Shown: piece by piece, positions 22,286-33,700 of the stretch
Position numbering within the stretch: position 1 is the stretch's first letter
How the letters are laid out: each line of letters begins with the position of its first letter
From: Oikopleura dioica
Taxonomy: Eukaryota; Chordata; Appendicularia; Copelata; Oikopleuridae
Assembly (NCBI GenBank): GCA_907165135.1
Contig: OU015568.1
Coordinates: 1,868,501-1,932,500 of the forward strand
DNA: 64,000 bases
Reading direction: 5' to 3'
Program-made: the position numbers and the translations under genes
Notes under the pieces: model-generated
Told to the model about the DNA's origin: nothing
Seen by the model: the letters and a program-made list of their open reading frames with translations, nothing else
The model's database searches: none

Positions 22286-23284
22286 CTAGCGAATTAGCAA
22301 CAGTAGAATAATCACGAGGAGAAAGATGAACAGCAGGAAAGCAACGAGGTAGAGCCACTTGTAGCTCGTCTGGCGAGATCTGGCTCGACGACGTCTGGCA
22401 GACAGCGGGCTGCCGACGCGCTCGGAGCCAGATGAGTGGGAGGATGCGCCAAAGCGTTTTTGGAATGAAGCGCTAAATCTAGAAAGAAAATCATTATAAG
22501 TTGATCAAAACGAATCAAAAAGACGCCTTTTATGTCTTAGCCAATCAAAAATCTTCAATTCTCAAAATAGTCAATGAAAGATGAAGATCGCCTTGGAGTA
22601 GAAGACAACTTACATATTGAGTCGCTGGTTCATTTTTCTGCCAAAAGTCGGCCTGTCAGTATAAACAGTATCGTTTGTCAATTTTGACTCTACTGACAAT
22701 TTCCGCGATGGAGTGAGGTCTGAAAGGGTTCTCGTCTGACTCTTTGTCCGTTCCTGGAAGTATTTAATCATTCATTGTAGACATAAAAGGCTTACTGTAT
22801 GAGCACTTTGTAGCGTGGAAGTAGCATGGTTCGGCGCCAACAGCCAACGAGTAGAGGGGTTGTAATCAATTTCAGCGGGCCGCTTTCGTGGCTTTTTCCA
22901 GCTGGCAGCTCTGCTTACACGACTTCAAAGATAAATCATTAGTAAAAAAAGATGATCCTTTTGCTTGGGTGTGGGAAATCTGACAGTTTTTTGGGTGAAA
23001 AGGGGAAAATCTCGTTTATGATTTCCTACCAAAGGAATAAAAGCCCTTCAGCGTAAACCCAATCAATTTCACCCAACCCAGCTTGATGTCTAGAGTCTAG
23101 ATCTATTTTTACCGAGGGGGTTGATGCTTTTGGGACTCTCGGTTTTCATGATCTTCTTCTTTTTCCTGTTGAGTCTCAACGGAAAACGATGTTTCTTCTC
23201 TTTTTTCACGAAGCGTTACAGATGGAGACTTTTTCGATGCATTCAATAAGGCTAAAGGCTTGTTTGGAGGCGGCAAGGGTAAAA
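22286..23284 (-). CDS. tail-anchored Ser/Arg-rich protein (5' end not found)
   Basis: Model complement(join(22286..22478,22614..22753,22796..22922,23113..>23284)), GT-AG introns. The visible 210 residues are hydrophilic and rich in Ser, Lys, Arg and Thr. They end in one strong transmembrane helix (WLYLVAFLLFIFLLVIILLLL) just before the stop. This is the layout of tail-anchored proteins and also of inner-nuclear-membrane proteins such as emerin or LAP2, but no LEM domain is visible. The first exon shown begins in phase 1 after a TATAAG acceptor, so at least one 5' exon is missing upstream. Confidence 0.55.
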
Positions 23285-26200
23285 CTTATAAAAAGGGATG
23301 AGTCTTTTTCCTTATAAATTTTGTTTTTTCTTTTCGGAAAAATATCTCGAGATCGTATTCAACCCTTTTCCTATCCTATAAGAAGGCTTGAAAGAGCCTT
23401 TCTTCGCTCCATCCATTCATGAGTCTGCCAGCTTGATCCCCCGCTGCGCTTCTCTTATCTTTATATTTACGTAATAATAAAAACTATTTTTTTTCGTTCT
23501 TGAGGTGGCGGAGAGGCGGTGAGGCTGGCGGGCTCGGGGATTGGCCCCCTGCTGCGCATTCTTATCGTAGGTACTCAGCATGACACCGCCGCCTCCTCCA
23601 GAAAAGCGCCCCCAGCACGGGCAATGATAAGAGCTTTACAAGAGCATCTGGGCGAGAAATATAAAATTTGGTCTTGTAAAATTGAATTATTAAATTTATT
23701 TGATAGATAATAATAAACTTTGCCGAATAAATTTGTTATTATTCATTATCAATTAAATAATATTAATATAAGATTCTTCAAATAAAAGTGTTCAAAAGAA
23801 AAAAATGCATTCACCTGGATTCAAAACTGTTTTATTCTTTCGAAATCTATTCAGAATCGTAGAATTCGGCTCTGGTTGTTGAGTTTGGTAAACGAACCTG
23901 CCTTCAAAATGAGAGATGTTCATTGAATGACCCTTATTAGCCTATTCAAAATCGAGAGAAGACGGATCGTTTTTTATTCCATCTCCCAAAAGAGGCTTTC
24001 GCGTTTTTCTTCTTTTGAAAGTTCAATGGCCTTCGAATACGGTAAAATTCATCTGTTTTTAAGTAAGAAGATATGGAAGAAACGATAGAAAAAATTATGG
24101 ACAGACTTTGTATTGGAAATAACGAAGCTAAGGGATGAAAAATGATGTTCTTGGCATTTGCGTCATTTTGCAGAAATGCGGGTCCAACGAAAAAGCGTCG
24201 GATAAATATTAATTCTTTCTAAAAATAAACTGACCGCTGTTTTGAGTCTATTCGCACCGGAGCGGATAAACCTCAATGAACAAAGAGGAAAAGCCGTTAT
24301 TGGACTTTCGTAAATTAAAAGATGAAAAACGAAGATATTTCAGGTGGCGGAGCAGAAACACGAGACTAGTCGCACTCGAGTGGTGACACTGTGTGGCTAT
24401 CAGAGCATGAAATTCGAAGTCTTGGTGTTCAAGGTCCCCATGTGCTCTTGAATTTTTGTTTCTAAAACAGCTGGAGCGCTCTTTTTGCGAAAAAAGCGAT
24501 GATAAGCAAAATTTTCCGTCTTTTAATCGCAATTATTGATGATTCACTTGTTCAATTAATTACGCTAAGTCTATTTTATTCTCGCAACAATTTATTTGAA
24601 ATATAAACGCATCGCGTCATGAGACTTGTTTACAAGGAAAACGCAGATCGCTCATTTAGCTGACAGTTTTTACGTGGACACACTTCGCCTTGTCATCATG
24701 TACGTCAGCCCCTTCTATTAACTTGTTCTTATCTCGATCCCTCACGACGCCACCACTTTTGCGTGAGTCATTCTTGCGCTATCTTATGACCAGTTGCTTC
24801 CAGGTTTAACCCTCTGACGCAAGAGCAGTTTTGTCGCGAGCTGGAATGGATGATTCAATTTGCTTGATGGAGGATCATTTTAAAATTGACAATTTTGAAA
24901 CAATCATTTCTTACGTCAGTTAATTTCGAAAAAGCGCCCCCTGAGAAATCAACAGCACGATCTTTTTTCTCAGAACTGACCTATTTATGACAGCTTTGGA
25001 TTTGAAACCTTATAAGTTTGTTATTTTTGGCATTCTGAAGAAGAAATACAAGTGATATTTATAAGATGATGATAGTATATGGTATACAGTATACCGTATA
25101 CTCTATATCAGAGTAAAAACTACAGGTTGAGCTTTAAAATGAAAGAGATACTTTTTGATCGTCAACATTCTTCTGCAAATATTTTCCCAGATTTTCTGCC
25201 AAAATATTTTTTATGGTGCGCTTATTGTTATTATATTATTTTTTTTCGAAATTTCAAATTTAAGAAAATTTTTTCCAAAAAATTTTGAAAAGTCATTTTT
25301 GGTGTTTTAGTTGCTCCCAAAGTTTCAAACTCAGACACAGTATTTACCAGTGTAAATAGTCTTATTAGATGAAAATTTGGTCAATTTTTCTAGCTTAGTT
25401 GAGGTCATATGGCACAGATTCTAGATAAATATCAATTTTTCTCCTTAAGGGACCCGGTTAGGCAACGCCAAGCTCAACTTCACGCGCCCGCCGTAACTCT
25501 TGTGAATAAGATTTTTCAGAAATTCTTATATATATAATATGCAATGGTATCCCTCTTTTTTTTGTTCTGAAGAACTTTTCTTGATGATTTCGATAAAAGA
25601 CTTTGAGTTACGTGAGGCAAAGAAGTATCCCTGAGTACAGACTGACTCGTTTATATATCCAAGCTTTTCATCAAAAAAGAGACTTCAAGATCAGACGATC
25701 ATCAAAGAAGAACCACGCGCTGGGCAGAAACACTCGATTCGCGTGGGCCTCGCTGATCATGAAAACGAGCGTGAGAGGGCGCGCGAGAGTACTCTAGCCC
25801 AGCGCTTAGGGATGACGGACCCAGTCTCTTTAAGTTAAAAACCTTCACTTCGTGAGAGTCCGTCCTCTACGAGTGAAATAGTAAGTACTTAAAAACGCAA
25901 ACAACAAATAGAGATACCGTCTTTAAATACAAGATTATGAGAGAGAATATTTGTTTCCAAACTTTTTTTTGAATTTGTAAAATATCTAAAATATGGAATA
26001 TATTTTGATATGAGTTCGGGTTAGGGCAAACCAAAATGGTTAGGGTAAGCGTTTGGTTTATTTTAGTGAAGATTTTTGATCAGAAAAATGAAAAATTGAC
26101 GAAAATTTGGCTTTCATCAGATTAACAAATAAAAGAATCTCTTGGAAATTTCTTTCATTGAAATTGAACTACAGACGTCTAGCTCAATTACTGTAATTTG

Positions 26201-26883
26201 AATTCGTAGCTTCTCAAAATTATCTTGACGTAGAATGAACTAACAATCCAATTATCCAATTTTCTGGAGCGGAGGAGCGAGGGAGCGCGAAAAAAAGCTA
26301 ATTACGGATTTTTTTGAAATGAAAAATTCACGATTTCGCGTTGAAAATGAACGTTTCTCGCGGGCTCTAGAAAATTCAAGAGCCACTCGTAGCAACATTT
26401 CTAAAATAGGGATTTTACGTCATGAGCTCTTTTCTTATCAAATTTGTGCCCACACGGCAATGCATAAAGGTGGACGGCACCACCGCCAGCGCTTGTACGT
26501 GGGCACCAGAAATCAAGATTGAGGTGTAGTGAATTATAGAGTTGAACGTGTGGTGTGGTAGTTTAGAGTGAGAGTCTAGTGAAACTTTGCCTGGGTTGCT
26601 TCTCGGAATGATCGTAGCGGGCGGGGTTTTCTTTAGGGGCTCAATTCAATTTCAGACGGGAAAATAAACGGGCGCTAGAATCTTATAAATCCGGTCTATT
26701 TTCTTAATTCGACCCTTTTTACTAAGGAAACCGTTGTTCTTTCAAGTCGATATTATTAATAAGTTATTAAATATTATTGTTTAATTAATATAGTTTCTGA
26801 TATTTTCTTTTTATTAAATATACCTTTTCGTGTGCGTAATAAATTATTACTAATAATTTCTTTTCAGCAAGAAGAGCCAAACA
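23285..26883. other. 3.6 kb gene-poor region
   Basis: The longest stretch without a recognised gene. It must hold the missing 5' exon of the tail-anchored protein and the promoter of the trefoil gene. Noted inside it: a TA-rich palindrome near 25075-25105 (GTATACAGTATAC core), a GC-rich patch at 25445-25500, and a stem-like pair at 26446-26506. No coding exon with splice support was found. Confidence 0.45.
26446..26506. repeat. short stem-forming inverted repeat
   Basis: GTGCCCAC at 26446-26453 pairs perfectly with GTGGGCAC at 26499-26506. GGTGG and CCACC inside could form an inner stem. It is not a tRNA: arm lengths and loops do not fit. It may be chance or a structured RNA element upstream of the trefoil gene. 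Confidence 0.4.
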
Positions 26884-29770
26884 ATGAAGGCTCTTTCCCT
26901 CGCCAGCTGCCTCTTGGCCAGCGCCAGTGGCCTCGAATTTGGAGGGTCTGACACGACCGAAACCCTCCTCTTATGGCAGGTCCTCAAGTCCGGTGGAGAC
27001 ATGGGCGTTCAACAGACTATGATGCCCCTTTTGATGAAGAATCTCATGGGTATGCTTTTTTCTATATCAGTCAGATTTATTCAATTCTAATTTAGACGAC
27101 TCCACCTCCGACAATGACGACGATGAGCTCCAACAAATGCTCCTCATGGGCTCTTTCTCCAACCCAGAAATGCAGTCTTGGCTTCCATTCATTCTCGGCT
27201 CGGATAAAAGAACCACCACAGACAAGCTTCTCCTCATGCAGTACCTCCAGATGGCTGAGAACCAAGGTAAAGTCACTTTTGTTTTCGTCTCAACTTACAT
27301 CCTTTCAAGGTCTCCAGGGAATGAGCGAACTCTACCCCTTGATGATGATGAACGAAGACCGATACTGCGATAAGAACGGTATCATCTGTGAATGTAAAGA
27401 GTCCAAAGCCGATTCTCTTCTAAAAATCATGCTTTTGACTGGCGGCTCTTTCCTTGGCAACTCGCCCCAACAGAATCTCTTTTTCCTCCTCTTCAACGAC
27501 GAAGATGGATGTACATGTACCATGGAAGATGGAAGCGGAGAACAACAATGTACCGAGGATGAAGTTAAAGGTAATTTATAACCAATTTTCAAATTTTCTT
27601 ACTCTATTCAGGAATTGACCCAATGATGATGTATTTCATGATGTCTGCCATCCCCACTCCACTTCAAAACCAACCAGAATTCGTCCCAAGATCCTTCGGA
27701 TTCGACACCAAGCAGCTTTTGATGAGCCAGATGGCTGGTCTCCCACAGGTAAAAGCATCTATCACCTAATCTATTCCTAATCTGTCTTCAGGAATACCAG
27801 TACCTTATGAACGTCGACGGTGCCAGCCGACGAGAACTCATGAAGCTCCAGCTTTACCAAACCATCGGAGTTCCACCAGCACTTATTGAGCTCTTTTCTG
27901 CCAAGGCTTCCGGACAGCCTCTTCAGCCATGTAATTAATCTCCCCTCCATTCCATTTTTTCATTCTTCAATTCAGCCGACAAGTACAACATGATCCAGTG
28001 GATCTTCCCCGATCAAGAGCTCGCCCCCGAAATCACCGCCCTCATGATGGGTGTCAGCGGAGCCAAGGAATTCTACATCTCCTCGCTTCTCAGCTCCAAC
28101 CAGATCCCAGAAATCACTGGTATCCTCATGATGGCTGTTGCCGACAATGCTCCTGCTACTGAAATCAAGGCCGTCCTCACCCAAGTCGCTTCTGGACAGC
28201 TCAACCCTGAGCAGTTCCATGTCATCAACAAGCCATTTGTTCCAGAGCTCCCAGTTGGTATCTATCCCGGACAGGTATAAAAACCCCATTTTAGTCCCAC
28301 TTTAACAAGTATCCAAGGAACTTTTCTTCATCCACATCCATCTCCTCGGACTCGATACCTGTGCCATGCACGACCTCAAGAACCGATACCCGTGCCAAAA
28401 GAACCAGTACGGCGGACGAGGTATATTAAACAAAATCAAAAACTCTTTTCAACCGAAATTTTAAAGGCCCACTCAACGCTGAACAATGTGAAATCGCCCC
28501 ATACTGCTGCTGGAATCCCGTTCAGCTCAGCGACAGTCAAGTTAGCGCTTTGACCGATGGTGAGATCACCAAGGCCTCCAATGTCCCATGGTGCTACTAC
28601 AATGTCTTCTTCATCTTCCACGACCAATACAAACTCAAGGTAAGATGATCTTATATCTACATTCATAAAATAATAAATTTTTCAGGTTGCTCGACCAATC
28701 AAGGCTCAAAACATTCAAACACCCGCCGTCAGAAAATTGAAAGTGAGCTGGACTGACGCTGGCACAGGAGAAACAAAGTGGGCCCTTGTGCAGCTTGGTG
28801 CTGGCGGAACTGCTGCCGATCTTACTTGCAAAAATCTCATTGTTGATACCAACGGCGAGGCAACAGACCTTGATGATGGAACAGCCTGTAGTACTGCGAA
28901 CATTGTTCTTCCAGGCGGCATTACTGGTCCTTTCCTTGCTCCCCCAAAATTGGTTGAAATGGTCAAAGCTAAATATAACCGAGAGGAAGCTCTCTGGAAC
29001 ACTGCCTTTGCTCCTCCAGCTCAATGCCCAGGACTCTTCCGATATGGTAACAAACTTCCAACTTTTATTTAATTTTAACCAATTTTAAGGTCTTCAACTC
29101 GACCCCATCGTCTACGCTCGATCTGTTGCGAACCCACTTACTGGTCTTGCCGCAGTCAACACCAACTCCGCCATCAGAGCTCTTCTCAACGAGCGAACAG
29201 ACTGTGGCTTCCCCGGTATTCCAAAATTCCAGTGCGTCGCCATCCGAGGTTGCTGCTGGGACGAAGCCGTCTACAACCCCGCCTACAAGATCCCACAGTG
29301 CTACAAGCCAATCGATCTCGTCCCCGCTTCCGTGTTCAAGATTGTCGAGCCACCAGCAGAACTCCGACCAGTCGCCGGAGAGTGCAACACCAACTTCTTC
29401 CGAGTCCCACAACTCTACTACGAGCGAGAAGCTTGCAACTACGACTTCGATATGTACAAGTACGGCGGTATCGAGGGCAACAAGACTCCCCTCGATCCCC
29501 CTACTCTCAACGACTGCATCTTCAAACTCGGCTGCTGCTGGGAAGATGATGAAGAAATCGTCCGAAAATACGAGTGAGTAACATATGATTCATATGATAT
29601 GAATGATAAAACTTCCAATTTGTGGAAACAGTTGTCTAACATTGTATTCTAGCTGGGTCCCACGATGCTACAAGCGACAGCGATCCCAAACTGGTGTCGA
29701 AACCGCTGTTCCACTCGACTTGGATGTCAACCAGCTCGTTGCTCGCGCTGCTGATCTCGGCGACAACTAA
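26884..29770 (+). CDS. large secreted protein with trefoil (P-type) domains
   Basis: Model join(26884..27049,27096..27266,27310..27570,27612..27748,27792..27930,27976..28274,28318..28420,28467..28639,28686..29046,29090..29573,29653..29770), 803 aa, all GT-AG. A signal peptide (MKALSLASCLLASASG) precedes a Met/Leu-rich helical region. Three trefoil-like modules follow, each with the CC-W signature: CEIAPYCCWNP, CVAIRGCCWDEAVYNP and CIFKLGCCWEDDEE, followed by a P-x-CY motif. Trefoil domains are compact disulfide modules of mucus-associated proteins. Codon choice is strongly C-ending (CTC, GCC, ATC), unlike neighbouring genes, which suggests very high expression. A role in house or gut mucus is plausible but only inference. 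Confidence 0.88.
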
Positions 29771-30787
29771 ACACCACGGCTTTTAAATTCCCCATTTTAT
29801 TTAACACTTCCCCCATTTCCCCAACTTATGATGACTCAAACAAGTTTTTTGGATATTGAAAACTCCAAAAACAAAACAAAGCATGAACAACGAACTCTGT
29901 CTTAACGAGGCGAGAGAAATTCGAGAGAGAGAGAATCCTATCATCGTTTATGAATGATAAGTAAAGATCCGCAGGCACTTGCTTCGGGCGATGTCAAAAG
30001 CGGCCTTGGGCACGCGTTTGTTCTGAAAAACCTGATTCGACCCGGATTCGTCAACATCCGACAGGCACAGTTCGGGATGAGCTCGGGGACTTCTGAATCC
30101 AGGGTTTTTCAGCAACTCTAAGCTGCGCTTTTGCCGCAAGAACCGCGATTGGCCATTGCAGAGGCAAGCCGCAGATCGAAAAAACTTGCTTTTGAAATAT
30201 CGAAAATTAACTTTTCGTTCAAAAGTTCTATCTAACGTAAAACTGACATACAATTGAAAAATAACCGATTAAACCTTTTTCGAAGCAACTGTCAGATCAT
30301 CTCACTGTAACTACTTGCCACGTTGGGAACATACAGGTGGCAGCGTTCAAACGCAAGCCCTGGGCCAGTGGCAAGTTTTCTTATTTTGTTCTATTCTCAT
30401 TTACTGTTAATTGAACTAACAAATCTTGCTCTTTTCACATGCCATGTCGATTTTTAACTGACGAAGACTGAAATATTTTTGTCAACAATTAATAAAATTA
30501 ACAAACCAAAATTATGAAAATTTGTTGGAGAAAAAAAATTTGATGCTCAAATGGACTTATGAAAATACCTTCTAAGGACAGTTATATAATCTGTTTTGAA
30601 GTCAAAGCACCAAATTTGGCAAGCATACATCGTGGGGCGGAGGCTCGGAATTACTAGATCGTCATTTTTGGTTGTTTTCCCAATATTAATATTGATCAAA
30701 TCGGCAACCGAGATCTCAGATCGGAAACCGAGATCAACAAAGAAAAATCTCATCGAGGCTCATTTTCCCAGCAAGAACTGGCTCAAA
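29771..30787. other. intergenic region with a weak minus-strand open frame
   Basis: About 1 kb between the trefoil gene and C1-THF synthase. A single open frame on the minus strand (29948-30253, 101 aa, Arg/Lys/Phe-rich) has no signal, splice context or recognised family, so it is not called. No RNA gene or clear repeat was seen. Confidence 0.35.
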
Positions 30788-33700
30788 ATGGCATTGAGAC
30801 TTGACGGAAAAGCGATTTCCGCGGAAATACGAGAAAATTTGAGGCAACAGGTTGAGAAGATAAGAGAGAGTGATGAGAGTTTTCGACCGGGACTGGCGAT
30901 TGTTCAAGAAAAAGGGTCTACCAACGCTAAATTATCAAGTTTTTCAATATGTTTTCAAATAAAAATCCTTCAAAAAGTCGGCGACAGAGAAGATTCTAAT
31001 GTCTATATCCGAATGAAACTCAGAGGAGCAAAGGAAATAGGCATGAATGCTGAGCATATCAAGCTCCCAAGGTTGGTTTAAAATTGAAAATTTCAAAAGT
31101 CAACTCGTAAGAGCGAAATCCGCTTGTTACGCAAAATTCTTGCAGACGAATTTCCAGCTAGACCTCTTCTGGAAAAGCGTGAAACTTTGTTACCTCAAGT
31201 TATTGCCATATTTAGCTAGTGACCATAAATTGATTCTTACGTAACTATCGTCGATGTTTTTTCAGAGACATCACCGAGGACGACCTGATTGCCAAGCTAA
31301 AGTTGCTCAACTCTGATGATTCTGTCGACGGAATCATCCTTCAACTCCCTCTCGACTCGTCCAATGGAATTGACGGAGAAAAGGTGACGGAGGAAATTTC
31401 GGAATGGAAAGATGTCGATGGGTTGACAACGATGACAGCTGGAAAATTGGCGCGAGGAGAGAAGGATATCTTCGTCCCTTGTACTCCTAAGGGTTGTATG
31501 GAACTGATCAACCGGGCGAACATGAAAACTACTGGGAAACGAGCGGTAGTTTTAGGCAGGAGCAAGATTGTCGGGACGCCGATGTCAGGAAGGGGTCATT
31601 TTGGAAATCATAATGTTCATTTTTTCCAAGGATTTAGGATTTTTATACCCACTTATACTCTGAAATTAAATATTAAGAAGCAAAAGATATTTTGTTTCAA
31701 ACCTGAGTTCGAATTCTATAAGCTAATAAATGATTTATTAGTATTAATGACGCGCTTTTTTTAAGGTTGGGCAAGTTATTTCACCCACATCTTGATTTTA
31801 AACCGTGGAACACCATACATATTTGGAATCAGCAGGATATTTTAAGAACTTTGACGGTTTTAGTTTCCAAAATTTCCACTTCCGGTCCGATTCTAGAGCC
31901 GGAAGTTGACGAAATTTTTGAGTTTGGCCAACTTGTGACCTATCAAATTGATTCTCAGACAATTTTCTATCATCTGAGAGAAGAATCAATGCCGACCGCG
32001 GTCAAATCAACCGCTAAAAACTGAAAGAAAAATCAGAAATTTATGCCTTTTTTCCTAGTTTTGCCGGTCGGTTTGACTGCGGTTGGGACGGTTTTTTTTA
32101 ATGATTTTAAAATGAGTTTACTCAAAATTTTCTGAGCATCAATTTGATAGGTCACAAGTTGGCCAAACTCAAAAATTTCGTCAACTTCCGGCTCTAGAAT
32201 CGGACCGGAAGTGGAAATTTTGGAAACTAAAACCGTCAAAGTTCTTAAAATTTCCTGCTGATTCCAAATATGTATGGCGTTCCAGGGTCTAAAATAAAGA
32301 AGTGGGTGAAATAACTTGCCCAACCTTAAAAAAAGCGCGTCAATGAAACCCTCCATGTTCTTAACCCTCATAAGACTTGCTAAAATGGGCAAATGCGACG
32401 GTCACGTGTTGCCACTCCAAAACAGAGGTAGGTGGTACCAAAATTCTTAGCGCGATTTCCTTATTCTTGATTTTTGACACGCCTACTTTCTGTCTTATCT
32501 CGCGAGTAGTAAACAAGAGACGCTATAAAATCAAGAGTTAATGACATCAAACTTAAGAACTTGGAAGAAATCTGCAGACAAGCAGATATACTCGTCGCTG
32601 CTGTTGGTAAGCCAGGTTTAGTAAAGAAAAGCTGGTTAAAAGAAGGAGCAGTGGTGATTGATTGCGGAATCAATCCTATTCCAGGCAGAGGGAAAATTAT
32701 CTAGCGCAAACTAGTTCGGAAAAGGCATTTGTTAAATCCCCTTCGAAAGAAAGTACAAAGAAATCTGGCCAGAGATTGGTTGGTGATGTCGATCCGGAGT
32801 GCTTTGAAACTGCATCTGCTATGACTCCAGTTCCTGGTGGTGTTGGACCGATGACTGTTGCCATGCTGCTGAAAAATACTTGCGAAGGAAGGGGTAAAAT
32901 TTAAAAACCATAAAGAAAAGGAGCCTTTGAAAACCCTGCACTTTATTCTCTTTTACTTAATTGAACAAACTACAAAATGATAGCATTTCGAGCAGGGTTC
33001 TAAATCGACTAGTCGAGTTTCGACTAAAGTCGAAGTCGAGTCGAGTCTTAGTCGAAAAGACTAGCTCGACTCGACTTGGTTGCTTGTGAGAAAAAGTCGA
33101 CTCGACTCGACTAGAAAATCATATTGATGTCGACTTAATTTCGACTAGTCGAATAAGTCGAAAAAGAAGTTCAAGATGTAGTCGAAAAAGTCGAAAATCA
33201 AGTCGAAAAAGTCGAAAATTGAGTCGAAAAAGTCGAAAATTTAGACGAATAAGTCGAATTGAAAAGTCGAAAACATTCGGCAGTGAACTCAAATCTTTTC
33301 TAGATTTTATAAAAATAGGAAGAATTTTCTGAAGATATCATATTTCTTATTTTTTAGAAGCGCTCCATCAGTCGCCATCCTTCTTTTTACCTCGCGCACC
33401 CTTGTTCGCTCCTCCTCACCCATTTATCCCTTGCTCGCCGCGAGACCGCCAAAGCCTAGCTCGGATTGGGTCGCTCTTACTTTTCATTAAGCTTTCCATA
33501 AAGAACAATATTTTCGATTTTCATGAATATTTTGACAGCAACTAAGCTTGATTGTGTGACTTCATATGTACATTTTTGCTCAAAGTAGTCGGATCTTCAA
33601 GTTCAGGCTGGTTCTTTTAACAAAGGCCGCGGAAATCCCCCGTAAACAATGCAAAGAGCTTATTTCACCCTAGCCTTCTTGGTAACTCAGATTTATCCGT

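Noticed and set aside
25075-25105. Operator-like palindrome GTATACAGTATAC
   Set aside because: Short TA-rich palindromes are expected often in AT-rich intergenic DNA, and nothing nearby suggests regulation.
26446-26506. tRNA gene
   Set aside because: The 8-bp outer stem resembles an acceptor arm, but the 61-nt length, missing D and T arms and lack of an anticodon loop rule it out.
29948-30253. 101-residue minus-strand frame
   Set aside because: Basic and Cys-poor with no start context, signal, splice partner or recognised motif. It could be chance in a 1 kb spacer.
30596-30787. N-terminal extension of C1-THF synthase as a mitochondrial presequence
   Set aside because: The frame is open, but the extension is hydrophobic with acidic residues and not a typical amphipathic presequence. 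The downstream ATG matches the start of cytosolic enzymes.
31303-31764. Open frame extending past the third exon of C1-THF synthase
   Set aside because: After TPMS the frame runs into intron and foldback-element sequence. Conserved dehydrogenase residues resume only at 32375.
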